Shown here piece by piece: positions 25,494 through 32,146 of a DNA stretch of 64,000 nt; the first letter of the stretch is position 1, and every line of letters starts with the position of its first letter. The notes under the pieces are model-generated. The model saw only the letters and a list, made by a program, of their open reading frames with translations. It was not told where the DNA came from and searched no databases. The DNA is from Streptomyces massasporeus (GTDB lineage Bacteria; Actinomycetota; Actinomycetes; Streptomycetales; Streptomycetaceae). Position numbers and translations under genes: made by a program. The stretch covers positions 310,001 to 374,000 of the forward strand of contig NZ_BMSE01000002.1 of NCBI RefSeq assembly GCF_014648995.1. The letters run 5' to 3'.

Positions 25494-26396
25494 ATGTACG
25501 ACTACGACCTCCTGGTCGTGGGGTCGGCCAACGCCGACCTGGTGATCGGAGTGGAGCGCCGGCCCGGTGCCGGCGAGACCGTGCTCGGTTCCGACCTGGC
25601 CGTCCACCCGGGCGGCAAGGGCGCGAACCAGGCGGTCGCCGCCGCCCGGCTCGGTGCCCGTACGGCGCTGCTGGCCCGGGTCGGCGACGACGCGCACGGC
25701 CGGCTGCTGCTGGAGTCGCAGCGCGCGGCGGGCGTCGACACGGTGGGAGTGCTGGTGGGCGGCGCACCGACCGGCGTCGCGCTGATCACGGTCGACCCGT
25801 CCGGGGACAACAGCATCGTGGTCTCGCCCGGCGCGAACGGCCGCCTGACCCCTCAGGACGTGAGCGCCGCCGGGTGCCTCTTCCAGGGCTCGCGGGTGGT
25901 GTCGGCGCAGCTGGAGATCCCGCTGGAGACGGTGGTGGAGGCCGTGCGGAGCCTGTCGCCCGACAGCCGTTTCGTGCTGAACCCCTCCCCGCCGCGCCCC
26001 TTGCCGCAGGAGGTGCTGGCGGCCTGCGACCCGCTGATCGTGAACGAGCACGAGGCCAGGGTGATCCTGGGCGGCTCCGCCGTCGGGGACACCCCCGAGG
26101 ACTGGGCACGGATCCTCCTCGCCAAGGGCCCGAAGTCGGTGGTGGTGACGCTGGGCGCTCAGGGCGCGCTGGTGGCGTCGGCGGAGGGTGTCGCGCGCGT
26201 GCCGGCCGTGAAGGTGGACGCGGTGGACACGACGGGCGCGGGTGATTCCTTCACCGCCGCGCTGGCCTACCGGCTGGGCGCGGGCGCGTCGCTGGCGGAG
26301 GCGGCGGCGTACGCGGCGCGGGTGGGTGCCGCGACCGTGACGAGGGAGGGCGCGCAGGCGTCCTTCCCGACGGCGGCGGAGGTCGCCGCACCGTGA
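25494..26396 (+). CDS. rbsK: Ribokinase
   Basis: A 300-residue PfkB-family kinase that phosphorylates D-ribose at O5. The N-terminal motif is GSANADLVIGV, with the sugar-binding HPGGKGANQAVAAARLG. The catalytic signature is DAVDTTGAGDSFTAALAYRL, with the catalytic Asp in GAGD. ATG 25494 has GGGGAG upstream. It lies 75 bases after the permease fusion gene, and its stop overlaps the rbsD start (GTGA). Confidence 0.94.
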   Translation: MYDYDLLVVGSANADLVIGVERRPGAGETVLGSDLAVHPGGKGANQAVAAARLGARTALLARVGDDAHGRLLLESQRAAGVDTVGVLVGGAPTGVALITVDPSGDNSIVVSPGANGRLTPQDVSAAGCLFQGSRVVSAQLEIPLETVVEAVRSLSPDSRFVLNPSPPRPLPQEVLAACDPLIVNEHEARVILGGSAVGDTPEDWARILLAKGPKSVVVTLGAQGALVASAEGVARVPAVKVDAVDTTGAGDSFTAALAYRLGAGASLAEAAAYAARVGAATVTREGAQASFPTAAEVAAP

Positions 26397-26782
26397 AGAG
26401 GACCGGAATACTGAACCGTCACCTCGCCGGTGCGCTGGCCGAACTCGGCCACGGCGACGGGGTGCTGGTGTGCGACGCGGGCATGCCCATCCCCGACGGC
26501 CCCCGGGTGGTGGACCTGGCCTTCCGCGCCGGGGTGCCGGCGTTCGCCGAGGTGCTGGACGGGCTGCTGGCCGAGCTGGTGGTCGAGGGGGCGACGGCGG
26601 CGCACGAGGTGCGGGAGGCCAACCCGGAGGCGTCGGCGCTGCTGGAAGGGCATTTCCCCGGACTGGACCTCGTGTCGCACGAGCGCCTCAAGGAGCTGTC
26701 GGCGGGTGCCCGGCTCGTCGTCCGCACGGGCGAGGCACGGCCGTACGCGAACGTCCTGCTGAGATGCGGCGTCTTCTTCTGA
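26393..26782 (+). CDS. rbsD: D-ribose pyranase
   Basis: A 129-residue RbsD/FucU-family mutarotase that converts beta-pyranose ribose to the furanose form used by ribokinase. Family motifs are GILNRHLAGALAELGHGDGVLVCDAGMP with the conserved His20-type residue, and a C-terminal RTGEARPYANVLLRCGV. It starts at GTG 26393 overlapping rbsK and is the last gene of the operon, followed by a strong terminator. Confidence 0.93.
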   Translation: MKRTGILNRHLAGALAELGHGDGVLVCDAGMPIPDGPRVVDLAFRAGVPAFAEVLDGLLAELVVEGATAAHEVREANPEASALLEGHFPGLDLVSHERLKELSAGARLVVRTGEARPYANVLLRCGVFF

Positions 26783-26818
26783 AGCCCCTGGACGGCATCC
26801 GCCGCCCTGAACGGTTTC

Positions 26819-26857
26819 GAGGGGGCCCGGTCCGTCGACCGGGCCCCCTCGGCTTTT
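26819..26857 (+). terminator. Rho-independent terminator of the rbs operon
   Basis: A perfect 13-bp GC-rich stem beginning GAGGGGGCCCGGT at 26819, with its mirror arm ending at 26850, is followed by CGGCTTTTC. It lies 37 bases past the rbsD stop. Confidence 0.85.
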
Positions 26858-27020
26858 CCCCTCCCGTCAGGAGCCCCGCGATCCCCCCAGATCCCCTCCC
26901 CAGAGGTCCTGACACCAAGTACGACCCGCGAGGGACGGGAAGGGTTGCACGGCGGAGTAAGAAATTCTTGCCGATCTCGTGAGGAACTCGCCCGCGCCGC
27001 AGCGGCGTACGCTGAACGCT

Positions 27021-27707
27021 ATGGTGCTTCTTCGTCCCAGAAGCAGACATATGGGGCAGGAGTCGTCGGGCGACCCGAGCCTTCCTGTGTTCGTCGATGC
27101 CTCCGGTCGGCGTGCGCGGTATCTGCGGCGCACCGGCTACGGGCTGGCCGCCGGTGCTGCCACGTACATGGCGGTACTGGGTCTGAGCCTGATGGGAGCA
27201 ACGCCCTTCGCACCGGGAGCCATCCTGCCCGGCGACATCGCGGCGCCCGCCGCACCGGGACCCCACACCCCCGGCCGGACGCCCCCGGCACCCGGCGAGC
27301 CACCCGCGTGGGGCCGCTCGGAACCCGGCGGCCCGAGCAGGCTGCTCATTCCGCAATCCACCGTGGTCGGCCCGCCCCTTGCTCCGCCCCTTGTGCCGGG
27401 GGACCCACCCGTCGGCCCCCCGGCACCTCCTGACACACCAGAACCGCAGGCACCAACGACTCCACCTGAGCAGCTCGATCCCGGTGATCCTGCTGCTCCT
27501 GCTCCCGCCCCGACACCGAGCACGGGCACCGCGCCCGCCCCGCCTCCGCCCTCTCCTGCTCCGCCGGCCACTGCCCCACCGGCCCCCGAGCCCCCGGTGC
27601 AGACGCCGCCACCGGCCCCCGAGCCCACAGGGCCGGCGACCGGCCCCTCGGCGCCGTCCGGTGTCACACCCCCGCCCTCCGACCCATCGGTGGCCGAGGC
27701 ACCCTGA
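27021..27707 (+). CDS. Membrane-anchored proline-rich protein
   Basis: A 228-residue protein with a charged N-terminal cytoplasmic part, one hydrophobic helix at about 44-62 (GLAAGAATYMAVLGLSLMG) and a long Pro/Ala-rich extracellular tail. There is no enzymatic motif. Its stop shares a base with the start of the deacetylase/glycosyltransferase gene (TGATG), so the two are coupled and the protein may be a scaffold or wall-spanning partner of that synthase. Start codon uncertain: ATG 27021 is chosen, ATG 27051 is possible. I do not recognise the family. Confidence 0.7.
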   Translation: MVLLRPRSRHMGQESSGDPSLPVFVDASGRRARYLRRTGYGLAAGAATYMAVLGLSLMGATPFAPGAILPGDIAAPAAPGPHTPGRTPPAPGEPPAWGRSEPGGPSRLLIPQSTVVGPPLAPPLVPGDPPVGPPAPPDTPEPQAPTTPPEQLDPGDPAAPAPAPTPSTGTAPAPPPPSPAPPATAPPAPEPPVQTPPPAPEPTGPATGPSAPSGVTPPPSDPSVAEAP

Positions 27708-29893
27708 TGCGGCGGCGCCCTGACCGGTCACCCGGCCCTTCACCCAGGTCGCCCGGCCCGCGGCGGACGCGAGCGCCCCTGTCGGCGCGGCATCGGTTCC
27801 GGATCGTCGTTCCCCTCGTCCTGCTGGCCTTCGTCGCCTCGGTCCTCCTGGTCGAGGGGTACACCACGCGGGGCTTCGCCGGGGACCAGGAAGGGCGTGG
27901 CGGGCGCCCGACGACCGGCGTCCCCCACAGGGTCACCGGCGGCGGCCCCATCGTCGACACCACCGACGATCACCTGCGGACCTATCGCACACCGGCCAAG
28001 ACCATCGTTCTGACCTTCGACGACGGCCCCGACCCCATCTGGACACCCCGCATACGGGCCGTGCTCGACCACTACGGCGCGCCCGGCACCTTCTTCGTCA
28101 CCGGGCAACAGACCGTCAGGCACCCGGCCGTTCTGCGCAGTGTGATCCGTTCCGGCCACGAAGTCGGCGTGCACACCTTCTCCCACCAGGACCTGACCAC
28201 CCAGTCGGCGAGCGCCGTCGACCGCGAGCTGGCGCTGACGCAACTCGCCCTCGCCGGGGCCGCGGGCATCAATACGTCGCTGATGCGCATGCCCTACTCC
28301 TCGACCACCTCCGCCCTCGACGCCCCGGCCTGGAGCATGACCCGGCGTCTGGGCGAGAAGGGCTACGTCCTGGCGTTCATCGATCAGGACACCAACGACT
28401 GGCGGCGACCGGGCGCCCGGTCGATCGCCGACGCGGCCACGCCCGACGCGCCGGGCAGGGGCGCGGTCGTCCTCCTGCACGACTCGGGAGGAGACAGATC
28501 ACAGACCGTCGAGGCGCTCAAGACCTTGATTCCCCGGCTGAAGGCCGAGGGATATCGCTTCACCACCCTCGCCGATCTCTTGGGCACCGACAGTCTCACC
28601 AGCCCCGTCGGAACAGGGGAACTGTGGCAGGGCCGCGTCTTCGTGGCCGCTGTCACCGTGTCGGGGGCAGCGGTCTCCGCTGTCAGCCTGCTGCTGCTGG
28701 TGGTCGGCTCGCTCGTCCTCGCACGGTGTGTGCTCCTGCTCGCCCTGGCCTGGCACCACGCCCGTCGGCACCGGCGCCCGCACACCGGCCTCCACCGAGC
28801 CCTCACCCGGCCCGTCAGCGTCGTCATACCCGCGTACGACGAGGAGTTGTGCATCCCGAAGACACTCCGTTCGCTGGCGGCGAGCGATCACCCCGTCGAG
28901 ATCATCGTCGTGGACGACGGTTCCCACGACGGGACCGCCGACCTCGCGCGGTCCCTCGCCCTCCAGAACGTCACCGTCATCCGGCAGCCCAACGGCGGCA
29001 AACCCTCCGCCCTCAACACCGGTGTCCTGCGGGCCTCACACGACATCGTCGTCATGCTGGACGCCGACACCGTCTTCGCCCCCTCGACCGTCGGCCGCCT
29101 CGTCCAGCCGTTCGCCGACCCCCGCGTCGGCGCCGTCGCGGGCAACGCCAAGGTCGGCAACCACCGGCGTCTGCTCGGCCGGTGGCAGCACATCGAGTAC
29201 GTCATGGGCTTCAACCTCGACCGCCGCGTGTACGACCTGCTGCACTGCCTGCCCACCATTCCCGGTGCCGTGGGGGCGTTCCGCGTCGAGGCCCTGAGGG
29301 AGGCCGGGATGATGAGTGCGGACACCCTCGCCGAGGACACCGACATCACCATGGCCCTGCACCGGGCAGGGTGGGAGATCCGCTACGCCCCGGACGCACT
29401 CGCCTGGACCGAGGCACCGGCCTCGCTGCGGCAACTGTGGCGCCAGCGCTACCGATGGAGTTACGGCACGATGCAGGCGGCGTGGAAGCACCGGCACGCG
29501 TTTGTCGAGCGAGGCTCCGCGGGCCGCTTCGGCCGCGTAGGGCTGCCCCTGCTGGCCGTCTTCCAGATCTTCACCCCGCTGCTCGCCCCGCTGATCGACA
29601 TACTGGCCCTGTACGGCCTGGTGTTCGGAAACCCGCTCACCACGGTCCTGGCCTGGAGCGGCGTGCTGGCTGTACAGGCCATGTGCGCCGCGTACGCCTT
29701 CCACCTCGACGGCGAGCGGCTCCGGCCCCTGTGGGCGCTCCCTCTCCAGCAGGTCGTCTACCGCCAGGTGATGTACCTGGTCCTCGTCCAGGCTTGCCTG
29801 ACCGCGATCAACGGCTACCGGCTGCCCTGGCAGCGGCTCAAGCGCAGCGGAGACGTGATGCTGCCGCCTCAGCCCTCCACCCGCCGGACGTGA
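27707..29893 (+). CDS. NodB deacetylase / GT2 polysaccharide synthase fusion
   Basis: A 728-residue bifunctional membrane protein. A first helix (about 28-47) is followed by an extracellular NodB domain (about 98-290) with TFDDGPD (D105, D106), HTFSHQD and LLHDSGGDR. After a second helix (about 310-340) comes a cytosolic processive GT2 domain with VVDDGSHDGT, MLDADTVF, AEDTD and QRYRW (580-584), then C-terminal helices. The layout matches MatB-type proteins described for Streptomyces pellet-forming poly-N-acetylglucosamine, so it may make and partly de-N-acetylate a beta-linked GlcNAc polymer. Product identity is inferred. Confidence 0.88.
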   Translation: MRRRPDRSPGPSPRSPGPRRTRAPLSARHRFRIVVPLVLLAFVASVLLVEGYTTRGFAGDQEGRGGRPTTGVPHRVTGGGPIVDTTDDHLRTYRTPAKTIVLTFDDGPDPIWTPRIRAVLDHYGAPGTFFVTGQQTVRHPAVLRSVIRSGHEVGVHTFSHQDLTTQSASAVDRELALTQLALAGAAGINTSLMRMPYSSTTSALDAPAWSMTRRLGEKGYVLAFIDQDTNDWRRPGARSIADAATPDAPGRGAVVLLHDSGGDRSQTVEALKTLIPRLKAEGYRFTTLADLLGTDSLTSPVGTGELWQGRVFVAAVTVSGAAVSAVSLLLLVVGSLVLARCVLLLALAWHHARRHRRPHTGLHRALTRPVSVVIPAYDEELCIPKTLRSLAASDHPVEIIVVDDGSHDGTADLARSLALQNVTVIRQPNGGKPSALNTGVLRASHDIVVMLDADTVFAPSTVGRLVQPFADPRVGAVAGNAKVGNHRRLLGRWQHIEYVMGFNLDRRVYDLLHCLPTIPGAVGAFRVEALREAGMMSADTLAEDTDITMALHRAGWEIRYAPDALAWTEAPASLRQLWRQRYRWSYGTMQAAWKHRHAFVERGSAGRFGRVGLPLLAVFQIFTPLLAPLIDILALYGLVFGNPLTTVLAWSGVLAVQAMCAAYAFHLDGERLRPLWALPLQQVVYRQVMYLVLVQACLTAINGYRLPWQRLKRSGDVMLPPQPSTRRT

Positions 29894-30091
29894 CCCCCCG
29901 GGGGCGGTACCCGGACGCGCCCTACGCCGGATGGCCCACCCGGTTCACCGTCGTACCGACACGCTCTGACCCCGCCTTTTCCCACGCCCGCTCGCCCGAG
30001 CCCCCTCGGCTCGTCGCGCGATCGGGTTGAGTTGCCCGCCCTCGGGGCCGTCAGCCTTCCTCCCGGGTTCATCAGCGCTCAGGGTGTGATC

Positions 30092-30418
30092 ATGAGAACT
30101 CCGCGACTGCACTCCGTGCACCGTTCCCTCGCGCACTCGGCCGGCGCGACCATCATCGTCCTCGCAGCAGCCCTGACCTCCGCCGCTCCCGTCGCGGCCC
30201 TCACCGCCCCGCCGCCTGACCGCCAAGAGGGCCAGACCTCTTCGTGCCACTCGACCCGCGTGCAGAAGCAGGGCCTCGAAGACATCGTGTGGGGTGCCCT
30301 GTTCGGACCCCAGAGCATGCAGACCCAGGAGACCCGGTGCGACGACGGCACAGTGGTGGTGGAGAAGGAAGAGAAGGAAGAGACCAGAGGCGTCATGCGG
30401 CCCGTGTTGGCCCCCTGA
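30092..30418 (+). CDS. Small secreted protein of unknown function
   Basis: A 108-residue protein with a clear Sec signal peptide (Arg/His-containing n-region, then AGATIIVLAAALTSAAPVAALTA). The mature part is about 70 residues with two cysteines (CHST and TRCDDG) that could form one disulphide, and a Glu/Lys-rich end. ATG 30092 is chosen; GTG 30086 is an alternative. The ribosome-binding site is weak. It lies about 200 bases after the synthase gene on the same strand, in a gap with nothing but a small GAGCC/GGCTC hairpin. I do not recognise the family. Confidence 0.6.
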   Translation: MRTPRLHSVHRSLAHSAGATIIVLAAALTSAAPVAALTAPPPDRQEGQTSSCHSTRVQKQGLEDIVWGALFGPQSMQTQETRCDDGTVVVEKEEKEETRGVMRPVLAP

Positions 30419-30497
30419 CCTGCTGACGCCGCGCCTCCGCCTCGCAGCCGAAGTGGCGCGGGCCTCGGGCGGCCTCGCCCGGCGGTTGGAGTACGGC

Positions 30498-30518
30498 GAG
30501 GGAGCCCTGGGCTCCCTC
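30498..30518. terminator. Hairpin between convergent genes
   Basis: The perfect 9-bp stem GAGGGAGCC/GGCTCCCTC with a CTG loop lies 80 bases after the secreted-protein stop and 80 bases before the end of the GNAT pseudogene. A direct repeat, CTGTACTGG, occurs twice just beyond it. Confidence 0.55.
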
Positions 30519-30597
30519 CTGTACTGGCCTGTACTGGTCTGCGCACCGGCCTGCTCGACGCGGAGAGCCGCCGGACGGCGCCGTCGCCGTACGTCTC

Positions 30598-30937
30598 TAC
30601 GAGCGCGCCGGGAGACGGCGGGTCAGCACGCGCGTGAGAGCGCCGTCGTCCTCGACGATGTCCCGAGCGTGTTCGAACCCGATCTTGCCCAACAGACGCA
30701 GCGACGCCTTGTTCTCCGCGGTGACGGTGGCCGGACCGCCCACACGTCGAACAGATCCTCGGCGTACACCTTGCTGAAGATCCGCCTGAACAGCGCCCGG
30801 TCCTCCGCCTCGGCAGCAGGCCCGTCACCCATCCACCGGGACACCCTCCTGTCCTGGAACAGTGCGACGAAGGCCTCTTCGTCGTCCGGGCCGTAGGGGT
30901 CGAGAATCAGGCGCCGGGTGCGCAGCGTCGGGGGCAT
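30598..30937 (-). pseudogene. GNAT acetyltransferase pseudogene (internal deletion)
   Basis: The first half is a normal RimJ/RimL-type GNAT N-terminus (LRTRRLILDPYGPDDEEAFV, SRWMGDGPAAEAEDRAL, DLFDVWAVR). The C-terminal part ENKASLRLLGKIGFEHARDI is also recognisable but lies in another frame. The central beta4-beta5 region with the acetyl-CoA loop (the R/QxxGxG/A motif), about 60 residues, is missing. The total of 113 codons compares with about 170 in the family. The deletion junction is near 30725-30740. It cannot make an active enzyme. Confidence 0.8.
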
Positions 30938-30948
30938 GCCGGGGGACG

Positions 30949-31182
30949 CTACCCACGGGGCCACGGGGCGGCAATCGACTTTCGTCCGCACCCCATGCAC
31001 GGTGGCGGGGGCCGAGGGCGCCACCGGGCCGGAACGACTCGCCGGACCCACCCGTCGGCGTACAGATCCAGCACCTCGACCCGGTACCCGCCCTCGCGCA
31101 GGGACCGAGCCACTGCGGTCATCTGGGCGGTGCCGAACAAGGGGGGCTCGGAGTGCGCGTGGACGATCAGGGCGGTGGGCAC
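30949..31182 (-). pseudogene. NAD(P)H-quinone-reductase-like fragment
   Basis: The first 45 residues (TALIVHAHSEPPLFGTAQMT then GYRVEVLDLYADGW) are the start of a flavodoxin-like NAD(P)H oxidoreductase of the KefF/MdaB type, normally about 190 residues or more. After DLYADGW the sequence is unrelated Arg/Pro-rich translation and stops at 77 codons. It lies 12 bases from the GNAT pseudogene and 15 bases after the ArsR fragment, so the truncation is probably part of the same deletion-prone region. Confidence 0.75.
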
Positions 31183-31197
31183 GGCGGTGGTGCGACG

Positions 31198-31398
31198 TCA
31201 GAGAGTGGTGCCGATCGCCCGCGCCGGCTCCGCCGGCCGCCCCTCGTCGCGCCGGTGGTGGGTCCACTTGCCCATCCTGGTGGGGCGCACCAGCCCCGCC
31301 CGTTCGAGCGTGCTCATGTAGCTGGAGACCGTCGACTGGGAGAGTCCCGCCGTCGCCTGGATGCGCGTGACACACACGCCGACCGTCCGACATACCAC
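31198..31398 (-). pseudogene. ArsR-type winged-helix gene, N-terminally truncated
   Basis: A 66-codon frame with an ArsR recognition helix and wing (VTRIQATAGLSQSTVSSYMS then LERAGLVRPTRMGKW), followed by a C-terminus resembling the usual DEAAVRALARAIG end. The first about 40 residues of a normal ArsR protein (dimerisation helix and the region before the HTH) are absent, and the GTG lies within a palindrome that looks like its operator. It is either a pseudogene or a minimal regulator. It directly precedes the quinone-reductase fragment, a common ArsR/oxidoreductase pairing. Confidence 0.6.
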
Positions 31399-31407
31399 GA
31401 TATGTCG
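31388..31407. promoter_or_regulatory. 20-bp palindrome at the ArsR fragment start
   Basis: CGACATA at 31388-31394 and TATGTCG at 31401-31407 are perfect inverted arms around a 6-base centre. The site covers the apparent start of the ArsR fragment and looks like the remaining operator of the decayed regulator. Confidence 0.55.
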
Positions 31408-31447
31408 ATGCCGACGGACCCCCGCAGAACTGCTGCCGGCGCCGGTC

Positions 31448-31618
31448 TCACCGCCGCAGGCTGTAGCTCACCATCGACGCCCCCACCACCGATCCGAACG
31501 CCGGCAACAGGAACTGCGCGAAGGCCTCCCAGCCCCAGATGATGCCCGCGCACGCCGCCGTGATGTTGATGGCCAGGGACATGATCCACAGGGCGACGCT
31601 CTGGGCCTGGGGTGACAT
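31448..31618 (-). CDS. Small membrane protein (56 residues)
   Basis: A short gene read directly from the minus strand: it starts MSPQAQSVALWIMSLAINIT, continues with a hydrophobic stretch containing CAGIIWGWEAF, and ends GASMVSYSLRR. It predicts one or two membrane helices. The ATG at 31618 is preceded by GAGGAA with good spacing, and codon use has the expected GC-rich third positions. No function is known to me. It follows another small membrane-protein frame on the same strand. Confidence 0.6.
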   Translation of the reverse strand: MSPQAQSVALWIMSLAINITAACAGIIWGWEAFAQFLLPAFGSVVGASMVSYSLRR

Positions 31619-31669
31619 CGTTCCTCGTCGTCATTCGGGGCCGGGGGGAATGGAATGGGCGGGGCGGAA

Positions 31670-31915
31670 TCAGCCCGGCCCGGGGCTGGGAAGGGGCCGG
31701 AATTCCGGCACGGGTGCCCGGTGCGGCAGGGGAGGGCCGGGCGTGTTCCCACGCGGCGTAGAAGACCCCGGGGCCACGATCGCGTGCTCCCCGGAAATCG
31801 CCGGAGCCATCACGAGCAGCGTCAACGTGCCGACGGCGCACAGTCCGACGAGCAGCGCGCCCGCGGTGTGGGCGCGCCGGGGGCCGCTCGGGCCAGGGGG
31901 ACGCATCAGCATCAC
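31670..31915 (-). CDS. Possible small membrane/secreted protein
   Basis: An 81-residue frame with a basic N-terminus (MRPPGPSGPRRAHT), one hydrophobic helix (AGALLVGLCAVGTLTLLVMA) and a Pro-rich tail. A CGGAGCG stretch precedes the GTG/ATG pair at 31915/31912. It is 51 bases upstream of the 56-residue membrane protein and could be co-transcribed with it. No recognised family. Confidence 0.42.
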   Translation of the reverse strand: MMLMRPPGPSGPRRAHTAGALLVGLCAVGTLTLLVMAPAISGEHAIVAPGSSTPRGNTPGPPLPHRAPVPEFRPLPSPGPG

Positions 31916-32146
31916 GGTCGCTCCGGAATCGAGTCCGCCCCCCCATTTCTCGAACGCCTGAATTCTTCCACGGGAAGGAATCACAAAAGGGGCGACCGGG
32001 ATGCTTGAACTGTAAAGCTTCGGATCCTCTTGTGAACTCACCGTGAAAGCTGAACCCCTGTGCGCATACTGATCGGTCGCTTTATGTGCCGGTCACCGGC
32101 GATCCGCCCCGGCCGCACTGTCGTACCCGGGCGGTACCGTCGGATC

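Noticed and set aside
23412..26051. An 879-codon minus-strand open frame opposite rbsC-rbsB and rbsK
   Set aside because: The amino-acid composition is typical of antisense translation (His/Gly/Arg/Asp-rich), and the plus-strand genes are unambiguous.
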